This document shows, piece after piece, positions 7,832-16,394 of a DNA stretch of 33,192 nt. Both the position numbers and the translations under genes were made by a program. Within the stretch, counting starts at the first letter, position 1. Every line of letters starts with the position of its first letter. Location: IMG/VR virus record IMGVR_UViG_3300044639_000144, positions 1 through 33,192 of that record; one strand, given 5' to 3'. The notes under the pieces were generated by a model. That model made no database searches. It saw only the letters and a list, made by a program, of their open reading frames with translations, and was not told the DNA's origin. Origin of the DNA: a virus.

Positions 7832-8341
7832 ATGCCAAGCAAATCACCATCCCAAAAGCGTTTGATGGAAGCCGCCGCCCATACCAAGGGTGGCTTTGGT
7901 GGTGTGCCTCAGAAGGTCGGCAAAGAGTTTGTCAAAGCCGACAAGAAGTTAAAAGAAGGTGGTCTGTATGCCAACATTCATGCAAAACGCGAAAGAATCG
8001 CTGAAGGCTCTGGGGAAAAAATGCGCAGAGTTGGGAGCGAAGGTGCTCCAACGGCTAAAGCATTTAAAGAATCTGCCAAAACAGCCAAAATGAAGAACGG
8101 TGGGCCTAGCTTGGCCATCGGTCGTGGTGAGAAGCTGTCTGCTGACAAAGGTGCTGGTTTGACGGCTAAAGGTCGTGAAAAGTACAACCGTGAGACTGGT
8201 TCAAATTTAAAGGCTCCACAGCCCCAAGGAGGCCCTCGTAGGGACTCGTTTTGCGCGAGAATGGGGCCTGTAGCAGAAAAGAGCGAAAAGGGCAGTAGGG
8301 CGCGTGCTTCGATGCAACGGTGGAACTGCCCCGGCTGGTAA
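7832..8341 (+). CDS. Basic protein with a conserved C-terminal GLTAKG-type domain (DUF6321-like)
   Basis: The 169-aa product begins MPSKSPSQKRLMEAAAH and is rich in Lys, Ala and Gly. Its last 60 residues carry a well-defined motif set: GLTAKGREKYNRETGSNLK, then PQGGPRRDSFCARM and RASMQRWNCPGW, with two Cys and three conserved Trp/Gly positions. I recall this C-terminus as a phage domain of unknown function (DUF6321-like); that name should be checked. The start lies one base after the previous stop and shows no clear SD, so coupled translation is likely. The middle KMKNGGPS and the N-terminal GGFGGVP resemble the Lys/Gly-rich style of the protein at 5966. Confidence 0.65.
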   Translation: MPSKSPSQKRLMEAAAHTKGGFGGVPQKVGKEFVKADKKLKEGGLYANIHAKRERIAEGSGEKMRRVGSEGAPTAKAFKESAKTAKMKNGGPSLAIGRGEKLSADKGAGLTAKGREKYNRETGSNLKAPQPQGGPRRDSFCARMGPVAEKSEKGSRARASMQRWNCPGW

Positions 8342-8350
8342 GGAATACAA

Positions 8351-9421
8351 ATGGCGTACTCAGATACATACGGTCAGACAGTTAACGTACAAACCCTGAT
8401 TGATCATGGTGCGAGACGTGCAGGCAAATTAGCCGAAGAGTTGACCTCTGAGCAACTTGTGTCCGCTCGTCAGTCGCTTGGCTTCTTGCTTCAGCGCTTA
8501 ATCAACATTGGAATACAGTATTTCGCCATCGATAAGGTCGTTTTGGGCGTCTCTGCAAACAATTACATATACAGCCTACCAGCAGGTGCAAACGACGCTC
8601 TAAACGTGCTCTATCGCAAGATGAGCCGCCCTAGTGCAAGCTACTCAAGCTCCGCGGGTGGTACGGTCGGCAACGTAGGTGACAACGACGTAGACACATT
8701 CTGCTTACAGACCAGCACAAACGGCAACATTTCAGCTAATTTTGGGACAAACAACCCCATCTATGCTGGCTCCATTGGTCTTCTGCCTTACATAGCAGGG
8801 GGCGGAAGCGCCACATGGACGTTGACCCTTGAGTATTCGACAGATAACAGCACTTGGACGACGCTTGAGAGCCTTGGATCTGTGGCTGTGACGGATAACC
8901 AGTGGATTTGGACGGACATCAACCCCGGTCAAGACGTCCAGTACTACCGAGTCCGTGCTTCTAACGGCACAACGCTAGCTTTGCGTGAGTTTTACGTGGG
9001 AAACAACTCTACCGAGATCACCATGTCTCGCCTAAACCGCGACGACTACACAAACCTGCCAAACAAGAACTTCACAGCAAACCAGCCCTTCCAATTTTGG
9101 TTTGATCGCACAATTCCTTTGCCCACGCTGTATTTGTGGCCTGTCCCCAGTGATCCGTTTGTGCAAATTACCGTGTGGTACAGCAAACAGATCATGGACG
9201 TGGGTGCTTTGACGGACGAGCTGTACATCCCAACGCGTTGGTACGAGGCGACTTTAATGATGCTGTCACATCGGATGGCGCTAGAGTTGCCCGGCGTCGA
9301 TCTGGCTCGCATCCAGTATCTGGAAGGACAGGCTGAGAAGTACTTGAACGAGGTTGAGCAGGAAGAGCGTGACAAGTCTCCGATCTACTTTGCCCCTAAC
9401 ATTTCCGTGTACACAAGATAA
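8351..9421 (+). CDS. gp4-like head-to-tail adaptor with inserted beta domain
   Basis: The 356-aa product matches the plan of P22 gp4-type tail accessory factors, which close the portal ring and begin the tail. A helical N-terminus (TLIDHGARRAGKLAEELTSE, then LLQRLINIGIQYFA, residues 15-60) is followed by a strand pair (NNYIYSLPAGANDALNVLYR). A C-terminal part with YLWPVPSDPFVQITVWYSKQ and a Tyr/Met/Leu-rich helical region follows (LYIPTRWYEATLMMLSHRM). Between about residues 95 and 219 there is an extra beta-rich domain (TWTLTLEYSTDNSTWTTLES, YYRVRASNGTTL) that looks like a discoidin or F5/8C-type sugar-binding module. The SD is AAGGAA. The last base of its stop is the A of the next ATG (TAATG). 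Confidence 0.75.
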   Translation: MAYSDTYGQTVNVQTLIDHGARRAGKLAEELTSEQLVSARQSLGFLLQRLINIGIQYFAIDKVVLGVSANNYIYSLPAGANDALNVLYRKMSRPSASYSSSAGGTVGNVGDNDVDTFCLQTSTNGNISANFGTNNPIYAGSIGLLPYIAGGGSATWTLTLEYSTDNSTWTTLESLGSVAVTDNQWIWTDINPGQDVQYYRVRASNGTTLALREFYVGNNSTEITMSRLNRDDYTNLPNKNFTANQPFQFWFDRTIPLPTLYLWPVPSDPFVQITVWYSKQIMDVGALTDELYIPTRWYEATLMMLSHRMALELPGVDLARIQYLEGQAEKYLNEVEQEERDKSPIYFAPNISVYTR

Positions 9422-9768
9422 TGCCAGTCTTTCTCGACACTCGTGGAAATGCTACTTTATCGATAGCGATCTGTGATCGTTGCAAGATGAAGCGCGACCA
9501 CGACCAGATGAGACCAGACCCCAATTTCCCCGGCTTGCAGGTCTGTGGGCAAGGCTGTGCAGATGAGAAAGATCCCTATAGACTTCCAGCCCGAAAAACT
9601 GAGAGAATAACGATCAGATTCCCACGTCCTGACGTGAGCGTTGCCGCCAATGACAACAATGTTGTCACTACCCAAAACGGTATCACTGGTGGTAGCTTTA
9701 TCATCTCGACAGAGGGTAATACTCAGGATCCTGAGAATAACGGTAACCTAGACCAACTGAGCCCATAA
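9421..9768 (+). CDS. Small zinc-finger-like phage protein, 115 aa
   Basis: The ATG overlaps the previous stop by one base, so translation is coupled to the gp4-like gene. Residues 18-46 hold two Cys pairs: CDRC (C18, C21) and CGQGC (C42, C46), with basic residues between (KMKRDHDQMR). This is a plausible zinc-binding site of treble-clef or ribbon type. The C-terminus is Asn/Thr/Gly/Asp-rich and probably flexible (NNGNLDQLSP at the end). Position next to the adaptor suggests a neck or assembly role, but DNA or RNA binding is also possible. I do not recognise a named family. Confidence 0.65.
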   Translation: MPVFLDTRGNATLSIAICDRCKMKRDHDQMRPDPNFPGLQVCGQGCADEKDPYRLPARKTERITIRFPRPDVSVAANDNNVVTTQNGITGGSFIISTEGNTQDPENNGNLDQLSP

Positions 9769-9769
9769 T

Positions 9770-11578
9770 ATGTCCGCACAAGTAACGATCACACAATTAC
9801 CTGCCGCTGGTGCGATTACTGGTACAGAAGCTGTCCCTATCGTTCAGAATGGTCAGACCGTACAGACGACGACTGCCGCGCTTGCGGGATCTCCCGTTCA
9901 GACTCAGACGTTTATCACAAAGAACCAAGAGCCTACATTGGCTAACAGCAGGGCGTTGTCTAGCGGTACTGGTGTTGGTTTAGTTGATGGTGGAGCTCAA
10001 TCTACCCTTCAGATCACCTTGAATGGGGTCTCAGGAAGCCTTGAAACGTCCTCAGACGGCATTATTGCCAAGTCTGGTGGCTCGGTAACAGGACGCACCT
10101 TATCGACGTCTGGAAACGGTTTAAGCGTCACTGACGGCAATGGCGTATCAGGCAACCCAACATTCCAATTGACAGGCGTTGCCGCTTCGGTGGCTAACCT
10201 GTCTGGCACGGGCATGTTGGCGATGACTGGTAGCGGGACGACGGTGTCTGGTCGTGACCTTTTAGGCACGGCAAATCAGATCACCATTACCGATGGAAAC
10301 GGCGCTTCTGGTAACCCTACGTTTGCTATAACTGACAACGCGGTGTTCCCCGGCTTGGAGGGCGTGACCCTACCCATCGGGACTACTGCACAGCGCCCCT
10401 CTCCAGCTAACAACGGTGAGCTTCGCTACAACACAACAACAGCGACGTTTGAAGGCTACGCAAACAATGCATGGGGTTCAATCGTCACAGGTACTGGCGT
10501 TACATCGGTTGATACGGGTACGGGACTCACGGGAGGCCCAATCACTTCCACGGGGACAATCTCTCTTGCTAATACGACAGTGACCCCCGGCGCTTACACA
10601 AATGCAAATGTAACAGTTGATCAACAGGGTCGAATTACTTTGGCTTCAAGTGGTGCGGCTGGCGGTGTAACAACATTTGATGCAGGCACTACTGGGTTTA
10701 CTCCTAGCACTGCAACATCTGGCGCTATCACCTTGGCTGGGACTTTAGCGCTTACCAACGGCGGCTCAGGTCAAACTACAGCTCAAGCGGCAATAAACGC
10801 TTTTGCGGGTGCGGTCACAAGTGGATCGTACTTACGAGGTAACGGAACGAATGTGGTGATGAACACCATACAAGTTGCCGATGTTCCTACGCTTAACCAA
10901 AACACAACTGGCACAGCGGCTGGTCTTTCTGCTACCTTAGCGATTGGCTCTGGTGGTACTGGACAGACAACAGCAGGTGCGGCATTTAACGCTTTGTCGC
11001 CTATTACCACAACTGGTGATCTAATCCTTGGTAACGGCACAAACAGCGCTACCCGCTTGGGTATTGGCGCTAATGGCTACCTTTTATCGTCTGACGGCAC
11101 AACTGCCTCATGGCAACCCGCCCCTGCTGGTGGTGTGACGACTTTCAGTGCGGGAACTACAGGTCTGACACCTTCAAGCGCAACTGGTGGTGCAGTTACT
11201 TTGGCTGGCACTTTGGCTTTGACTAATGGTGGTTCTGGTCAGATAACTGCTCAGCTAGGAATGAACGCTTTTGCTGGTGCAGTCACTAGCGGATCGTATT
11301 TGCGTGGCGATGGCACAAATGTTGTGATGAACACAATTCAAGTGGCTGATGTCCCAACACTCAATCAAAACACCACTGGCACAGCTTCTAATGTCACAGG
11401 AATCGTGGCAATTGCCAACGGCGGTACAAACTCTACTGCAACGGCTACGGCTGGCGGCTCGGCCTATGGAACTGGTACAGCTTTCGCTTTTACTGCGGCA
11501 GGAACAGCAGGTCAAGTGTTAACATCGGCGGGTGCATCAGCTCCCGTATGGTCAGGAATCTCAGGAGGGACATTTTAA
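9770..11578 (+). CDS. Fibre-like tail protein with internal repeats, 602 aa
   Basis: The chain is almost entirely Gly, Thr, Ser, Ala and Asn with short hydrophobics, the composition of fibrous phage tail proteins. It begins MSAQVTITQLPAAGAITGTE, a typical fibre N-terminus for aquatic phages. Smaller repeats (GNGVSGNPTFQL and GNGASGNPTFAI) lie near residues 125-190, and a large 86-residue block occurs twice (298-383 and 454-539). TNGGSGQTTA and SGGTGQTTA motifs recur. No catalytic domain is visible. The C-terminus (SGISGGTF) resembles that of the fibre-like gene at 25814 (TGITGGSF), hinting at a shared attachment or folding element. A fibre or tail-surface role is inferred. Confidence 0.65.
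   Translation: MSAQVTITQLPAAGAITGTEAVPIVQNGQTVQTTTAALAGSPVQTQTFITKNQEPTLANSRALSSGTGVGLVDGGAQSTLQITLNGVSGSLETSSDGIIAKSGGSVTGRTLSTSGNGLSVTDGNGVSGNPTFQLTGVAASVANLSGTGMLAMTGSGTTVSGRDLLGTANQITITDGNGASGNPTFAITDNAVFPGLEGVTLPIGTTAQRPSPANNGELRYNTTTATFEGYANNAWGSIVTGTGVTSVDTGTGLTGGPITSTGTISLANTTVTPGAYTNANVTVDQQGRITLASSGAAGGVTTFDAGTTGFTPSTATSGAITLAGTLALTNGGSGQTTAQAAINAFAGAVTSGSYLRGNGTNVVMNTIQVADVPTLNQNTTGTAAGLSATLAIGSGGTGQTTAGAAFNALSPITTTGDLILGNGTNSATRLGIGANGYLLSSDGTTASWQPAPAGGVTTFSAGTTGLTPSSATGGAVTLAGTLALTNGGSGQITAQLGMNAFAGAVTSGSYLRGDGTNVVMNTIQVADVPTLNQNTTGTASNVTGIVAIANGGTNSTATATAGGSAYGTGTAFAFTAAGTAGQVLTSAGASAPVWSGISGGTF
10661..10918 (+). repeat. Coding repeat unit 1, 258 bp (86 codons)
   Basis: The translation of this block (starting GGVTTFDAGTTGFTPST, ending LNQNTTGTA) recurs at 11129-11386 with few replacements. 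The copies are in frame and 468 bases apart. Their DNA differs at many third positions, so the duplication is not recent. Confidence 0.85.
11129..11386 (+). repeat. Coding repeat unit 2, 258 bp (86 codons)
   Basis: Second copy of the 86-residue block (starting GGVTTFSAGTTGLTPSS). The part GAVTSGSYLRG(N/D)GTNVV and the following NTIQVADVPTLNQNTTGT are almost unchanged between copies. The stretch around QAAINAF versus QLGMNAF differs. Confidence 0.85.
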
Positions 11579-11899
11579 ATGGCACAAGCAGGCTTTACAC
11601 CAATTCAACTTTATCGCACGACGACAGGGGCGGCTGTGCCTTTGGCGGCTGACCTGTTGCCGGGCGAGCTTGGCTTTAACATTGCCAACACCGACATGGC
11701 TCTGTACGCCGAAAACGCATCAGGCACTGTCACCCGCATCATGAACAACCCTGCTGGCTTAAAATACCCAACTGCGGATGGCACGGCAAATCAAATTATT
11801 AAAACTGATGGTGCTGGCAATCTTACTTTTGTAACTCCTGCTTCGGCTGGCGCTACTAAGGGTCAAGCTATCGCTTTCTCAATCGTATTCGGTCTGTAA
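11579..11899 (+). CDS. Short tail-type protein, 106 aa
   Basis: The product begins MAQAGFTPIQLYRTTTGAA and continues with LLPGELGFNIANTDMALYAE. This pattern (sequence of a parameter list, then PGELGFN, then ALYAEN) is typical of N-terminal domains of phage tail fibre or tropism proteins. Here the protein is short and ends KGQAIAFSIVFGL. It may be a stand-alone fibre base, or the conserved remnant of a longer fibre. An AGGAGG lies in the end of the upstream gene about 12 bases before the ATG, and the start follows the upstream stop directly. Confidence 0.6.
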   Translation: MAQAGFTPIQLYRTTTGAAVPLAADLLPGELGFNIANTDMALYAENASGTVTRIMNNPAGLKYPTADGTANQIIKTDGAGNLTFVTPASAGATKGQAIAFSIVFGL

Positions 11900-11908
11900 G
11901 GAACCACC

Positions 11909-12286
11909 ATGGCAAATCCTAATATTGTTAACGTCACTACCCTCACAGGTAACACGACATACCTCACACCAGCTAACACGACAGCTAACGTCTTGTTGTC
12001 AAACGCCGCATCTTCTGGTTTGGTCTTCAAGATCAATCAAATCGTGTGCGCTAATGTCAATGGTTCTAGTGCTGTGAATACCACCGTATCAATTGACAAC
12101 GCCGCCGCTGGCGCTGGTACAGACTTCCCAATTGTGTCTACGGTATCTGTTCCTGCTAGTGCATCTTTGATTGCTGTGGATAAAACCACTGCTATCTACT
12201 TGATGGAGAACTCATCCATTGTGGTGACTTCTGGCACAGCAAGCGGTATCACTTACACAATCAGCTACGAATCCATCGCGGCATAA
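11909..12286 (+). CDS. Small beta-rich structural protein, 125 aa
   Basis: The protein begins MANPNIVNVTTLTGNTTYLT and is rich in Thr, Val, Ser, Ala and Asn, with alternating polar and nonpolar residues consistent with a small beta sandwich. The segment LVFKINQIVCANVNGSSAVN and the C-terminal ITYTISYESIAA are reminiscent of small virion proteins found near fibres in aquatic phages. The SD AAGGAA lies upstream. Position between a tail-type protein and the first RCC1-repeat gene suggests a tail-surface role; the function is unknown. Confidence 0.6.
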   Translation: MANPNIVNVTTLTGNTTYLTPANTTANVLLSNAASSGLVFKINQIVCANVNGSSAVNTTVSIDNAAAGAGTDFPIVSTVSVPASASLIAVDKTTAIYLMENSSIVVTSGTASGITYTISYESIAA

Positions 12287-12298
12287 ACGGGGAGCAGT

Positions 12299-13438
12299 AT
12301 GTCTATAAGACAAATGTTTCCGGGGAGTATTGTTAAGCCGGGGTTCAATCCTCTGGGTACGCAAACTGGATTCTATACTTATGAACCCTATCTTTTTGCA
12401 TGGGGTACGGGTAGCTCTTATCAATTAGGACTTGGTAATAGCTCTAGTTATTCATCACCCAAGCAAGTTGGATTGTTAAGTAATTGGTCAGTTATTTCTA
12501 CTGGTGGAAATTTTACTGCCGCTATTAAATCTGACGGAACACTCTGGACATGGGGTTCACAATCTAGTGGTCAACTTGGACTTGGCAATAGAACTAATTA
12601 CTCTTCCCCAAAACAAGTTGGAGCTTTAACAAATTGGTCAAAAGTTCAAGCGTGTAATAATTTTTGTTTAGCTATCAAGACTGACGGAACTTTATGGTCT
12701 TGGGGTGCTAATAATCAAGGACGATTAGGTCTTTCGGTTGTTACTAACTACTCTAGTCCAAAACAGGTTGGATCATTGACCAACTGGCTATATATTGCAA
12801 ACTCTTATGATTGTGGAATTGCAATTAAAACAGATGGCACTTTGTGGGCTTGGGGTGGAAATTCTCTGGGGCAAGTAGGTGATGGCACGACAATTGCACG
12901 ATCTTCTCCAGTGCAAATTGGGGCTTTAACAAGTTGGGCAAGAGTTTACACAAATCCTAGACAATCAGTTTTAGCCATTAAAACTGATGGGACTTTATGG
13001 TCTTGGGGAAATAATGCAAATGGTCAACTTGGTTTAAATAATAGAACCAATTATTCCAGCCCAAAACAAATTGGAGCTTTGACTAATTGGTTAAATTTTG
13101 CTGGTGCTTATGGTGCTGTTATTGGTGTAAAAACAGATAACTCTCTTTGGTCATGGGGGCAAAATGGTAATGGTCAATTAGGTATTGGCAACACAACAAA
13201 GTATTCTTCACCCAAACAAGTTGGTTCTTTAACCAGTTGGCTTTCAGTAGCCGCTGGTTATTATTTTTGTCTTGCAACAAAAACAGATGGCACGCTTTGG
13301 TCTTGGGGTGTTAATTCTACAGGCCAACTTGGACTTGGTAACACAACTCAATACTCTTCTCCAAAGCAAGTTGGATCAGCAGTTAATTGGGTTGCAGTTG
13401 CCGCGCAAGGTGCAACTTCTTTTGGCACAAACTGGTAA
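12299..13438 (+). CDS. RCC1-type seven-blade propeller protein A1
   Basis: Seven consecutive units of about 50 residues follow the pattern LWSWG-x-N-x2-GQLG-x-GN-x-T-x-YSSPKQVG-x-LT-x-W, ending each time in AIKTDGT. Seven blades is the number in human RCC1. The 32-residue N-terminus begins MSIRQMFPGSIVKPGFNPLG; the core KPGFNPLG recurs in the protein at 16391, so it is probably a common attachment or cap element. GGGGAG lies before the ATG. Base composition is AT-rich: 22 of 60 bases are G or C in 12481-12540. Variable positions cluster after the Trp of each blade. In a phage tail region a surface-exposed propeller is most likely an adhesin or receptor-binding protein; that role is inference. 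Confidence 0.8.
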   Translation: MSIRQMFPGSIVKPGFNPLGTQTGFYTYEPYLFAWGTGSSYQLGLGNSSSYSSPKQVGLLSNWSVISTGGNFTAAIKSDGTLWTWGSQSSGQLGLGNRTNYSSPKQVGALTNWSKVQACNNFCLAIKTDGTLWSWGANNQGRLGLSVVTNYSSPKQVGSLTNWLYIANSYDCGIAIKTDGTLWAWGGNSLGQVGDGTTIARSSPVQIGALTSWARVYTNPRQSVLAIKTDGTLWSWGNNANGQLGLNNRTNYSSPKQIGALTNWLNFAGAYGAVIGVKTDNSLWSWGQNGNGQLGIGNTTKYSSPKQVGSLTSWLSVAAGYYFCLATKTDGTLWSWGVNSTGQLGLGNTTQYSSPKQVGSAVNWVAVAAQGATSFGTNW

Positions 13439-13464
13439 TGTCTAGAAAATTCTGAATAAATACT

Positions 13465-14622
13465 ATGCCAAGAACATTTACACCAACATCAGGCGTTCAA
13501 TACTCAGGCATCTGGACAATGCAACAGGTGAATGCCGCTATTGCGGCTGGAACTTGGACGGGTTTTCCAGAGTTATGGAGTTGGGGTTTAAATAACTTTG
13601 GGCAATTAGGATTAGGTAACGCAACAAGTTACTCATCCCCAAAACAAGTTGGAGCTTTGACTACATGGTTAAAAATTTCAGGGGGCTATACTTTTGGAAT
13701 AGCTATTAAAACTGATGGAACTTTATGGTCTTGGGGGCAAAATGCTTATGGACAACTAGGTGATGGAACAACAGCCAATAGATCATCTCCAGTACAAATT
13801 GGCGCATTAACCAGTTGGCTTTCGATTGCCTGTGGTGAATACCACACTTTAGCAGTTAAAACTGATGGTACTCTTTGGTCTTGGGGTGTTAATGATTATG
13901 GACAACTAGGAAAAAGTGACATTACTAACCGATCATCCCCAGTGCAAATTGGCGCGTTAACCACTTGGTATGATGTTGCAGGTGGTCGTCAGTTCTCTCT
14001 TGCCACAAAAACAAACGGTACTCTTTGGGCTTGGGGGCGCAACAGTGATGGGCAACTTGGTCTTAATAACAGAACATATTATTCTTCCCCAAGACAAGTT
14101 GGCTCATTAACTACATGGTCTAAAATTTCAGGTGGTTTGGGTAGTTTTACGGTAGCCACTAAAACGGATGGTACTCTTTGGACTTGGGGAGCTAATGGTT
14201 ATGGGCAACTAGGGCAAAATAATTTAACCTATCGTTCATCCCCAGTTCAAGTTGGCTCATTAACTACATGGTTAAATATTGCAAGTGGTCAATATCAAAC
14301 AATAGCCATTAAAACAGACGGCACTCTTTGGTCTTGGGGGCGCAACGGTAATGGTCAATTAGGGTTAAGTAACCTCACTGGTTATTCTTCGCCAAAGCAA
14401 GTAGGTGTTTCAACTAACTGGTCTAGTATTACCTGTGGTCAAACATATACAATGGCTATTACAACAAATGGTAATCTTTATTCTTGGGGTCAGAATACCA
14501 ATGGGCAACTAGGTTTAGGAAATGTAACAGATCAATCATCCCCAAGCCAAGTAGGAACATTATCTTCGTGGTCTAAGATTGCTGGCGCGGGACGGTCTTC
14601 AATAGCCATAAAAAGAACCTAA
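13465..14622 (+). CDS. RCC1-type seven-blade propeller protein B1
   Basis: Seven RCC1-like blades fill residues from about 35 to the end, the last being truncated after AIKRT. The N-terminus begins MPRTFTPTSGVQYSGIWTMQ; the part SGVQYSGIW is shared with the protein at 17522 and differs from the N-termini of the A-type genes. Three of its blades (2, 3 and 5) belong to a subtype reading RSSPVQ instead of YSSPKQ. No clear SD precedes the ATG, and the gene lies 26 bases after A1. Its stop overlaps the start of the next gene (TAATG). Probable tail-surface propeller; the function is inferred from context only. Confidence 0.8.
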   Translation: MPRTFTPTSGVQYSGIWTMQQVNAAIAAGTWTGFPELWSWGLNNFGQLGLGNATSYSSPKQVGALTTWLKISGGYTFGIAIKTDGTLWSWGQNAYGQLGDGTTANRSSPVQIGALTSWLSIACGEYHTLAVKTDGTLWSWGVNDYGQLGKSDITNRSSPVQIGALTTWYDVAGGRQFSLATKTNGTLWAWGRNSDGQLGLNNRTYYSSPRQVGSLTTWSKISGGLGSFTVATKTDGTLWTWGANGYGQLGQNNLTYRSSPVQVGSLTTWLNIASGQYQTIAIKTDGTLWSWGRNGNGQLGLSNLTGYSSPKQVGVSTNWSSITCGQTYTMAITTNGNLYSWGQNTNGQLGLGNVTDQSSPSQVGTLSSWSKIAGAGRSSIAIKRT

Positions 14623-16394
14623 TGAACAAAACACTGCACTTCCTCTCAGGTATTCCTCGTTCTGGCTCAACAGTCCTTGCGGCTATCTTGAACCAGAACC
14701 CAATGACCCATGTATCCACCACATCAGGGCTAGTTCACGCTCTTGATGGCTTAGCTAATACATGGCACTCAGCAGGTCTGTTGAACGACAACGACCCCAC
14801 CAGAGAGAAACTTGCACAAACAATGCGTGGTTGCATTGATGCGTTCTATGCTGATACTGATAAGCCTGTCATCATTGACAAGTCCCGTGGCTGGCCTATC
14901 CCCCAGATCATGGGCGCAATGGCTCAGGTGATTGGTCGTCCATGCAAGGTGATCGCTACAGTGCGTCCAGTACCTGACTGTATGGCTTCATTTGTTCGTG
15001 TGGCAAAGCCTGCTGATCTGGATGAGTTCATGTACTCAGGACAGTTAGCTGACCACCTGAAAGCCGCTTACCTGTCGTTAGAAGCAGGCTATGCCGCCAT
15101 GCCAGAGAATTTCTTGTTTGTTGTGTACGACAAGCTGTTGGCTGATCCCCGCGCAGAATTAGCCCGTATCCATGAGTTCTTGGAACTGCCTGAATACGAC
15201 TACGACTTCTCTAATATTGACGGCTCTTCAGTCAAAGAAGACGACGAGAACCTGCACGGCTACGCTGGTATGCATGATGTCAAACCAGTCTTGGCTAAGC
15301 AACATAACGATGTATCCAAAGACTTGCTCAAGCACCACTACAACCAGTTCTGCCAGCCAGAGTTCTGGGATGGTGGTAATCGCACGATGCCTGAATTGGA
15401 TGACCTTGATCTACAGGTCGCCGCAGGCAAGATGGGTGACTTTGCTGAAGGTTGGCGCTTGTCTGAGAAGCTCAACGCAGAGCGTCCTAACGACCACCGT
15501 GCCGCCTATAACCGCTCATGGTACTTGCTCAAACAGGGTCAGATTGGCGAAGGCTACAAGCAGATGGATCGCGGTCGTTACTGCGGGATCATCGGTGAAC
15601 GCCGCCCAGAAACACCAGCACCTGAGTGGGACGGTAAGACCAAAGGGACTATTCTCCTGTACTGCGACCACGGCTTGGGAGATCAGATTCACCAAGTGCG
15701 CTATGCCCGTGACCTAGTGGCTCGTGGCAACAAGGTTGTGGTCTGCTGTTCTGGCCCGTTGGCTGGTTTGTTCTCAGGCATAGAGGGTGTATCTGCTGTT
15801 GTTCAGGTTGGTGCTGAGTTTGGCGTGTTCCACGACTTCTGGTGCTATGGCATGACAGCCCCTAACTACCTTGGTTATGAGATGTCAGACCTGCGTGGTG
15901 ATCCTTATATTGCCAAGCCTACGACCATCAAAGGACGCAAGAAGCGCATCGGTATTCGCTGGCAAGGTAACTCGAAGTTTGAGGACGATCACAATAAGAA
16001 GTTTCCTTATGAAATGCTGTTCAACGCCATCAAAGATGCTGACGCAGAGTTCATTTCATTACAGCGTGATGAGGGTGCAAGTGCTTGCCCAGTATGGGTA
16101 AAACAAGTACCATTAAACACATGGGCAGACACCCAAGCGGCGGTTGCAAGTTGTGATCTGGTAATCTCTTCTTGCACATCGGTCAGCCATTTGGCGGCGG
16201 CTATGGGCGTTGAGACTTGGGTAGTGATTCCAGTGATGGGCTACTACCTGTATGCACTTGATGGCGACAAAACACCGTACTACGACACCATGACTTTATT
16301 CAGGCAAGAAGTATTTGGCGAATGGGAAGCTCCGTTTGAGAAGATCAAGGAGCGCCTGAACGCTAATCGTGCCGCACTGAGGAGCGTAGCGTGA
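14622..16394 (+). CDS. Sulfotransferase - TPR - GT9-like glycosyltransferase fusion
   Basis: Three parts are visible in 590 aa. Residues 1 to about 230 are a PAPS-dependent sulfotransferase domain: the 5'-phosphosulfate loop SGIPRSGSTVL (9-19) and a 3'-phosphate site RPVPDCMAS (115-123). Residues about 255-330 are TPR-like helices (AAGKMGDFAEGWRL, YNRSWYLLKQGQIGEGYKQM). From about 340 there is a GT-B domain of the GT9/TPR-glycosyltransferase kind: ILLYCDHGLGDQIHQVRYAR, the SCTSVSHLAAAMGVETWV nucleotide-sugar site, and LFRQ. GT9 includes ADP-heptose heptosyltransferases, which links it to the heptose genes at 21225-23419. It sits between the two RCC1 gene pairs and has ordinary GC content (30 of 60 in 15001-15060). 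Likely acceptors are host surface glycan or the phage's own virion; this cannot be told from sequence. Confidence 0.8.
   Translation: MNKTLHFLSGIPRSGSTVLAAILNQNPMTHVSTTSGLVHALDGLANTWHSAGLLNDNDPTREKLAQTMRGCIDAFYADTDKPVIIDKSRGWPIPQIMGAMAQVIGRPCKVIATVRPVPDCMASFVRVAKPADLDEFMYSGQLADHLKAAYLSLEAGYAAMPENFLFVVYDKLLADPRAELARIHEFLELPEYDYDFSNIDGSSVKEDDENLHGYAGMHDVKPVLAKQHNDVSKDLLKHHYNQFCQPEFWDGGNRTMPELDDLDLQVAAGKMGDFAEGWRLSEKLNAERPNDHRAAYNRSWYLLKQGQIGEGYKQMDRGRYCGIIGERRPETPAPEWDGKTKGTILLYCDHGLGDQIHQVRYARDLVARGNKVVVCCSGPLAGLFSGIEGVSAVVQVGAEFGVFHDFWCYGMTAPNYLGYEMSDLRGDPYIAKPTTIKGRKKRIGIRWQGNSKFEDDHNKKFPYEMLFNAIKDADAEFISLQRDEGASACPVWVKQVPLNTWADTQAAVASCDLVISSCTSVSHLAAAMGVETWVVIPVMGYYLYALDGDKTPYYDTMTLFRQEVFGEWEAPFEKIKERLNANRAALRSVA

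Noticed and set aside
15172-15717. A 181-codon plus-strand frame inside the sulfotransferase fusion gene
   Set aside because: It is an out-of-frame shadow with Ser/Thr-rich, motif-free translation, while the main frame keeps domain motifs throughout.
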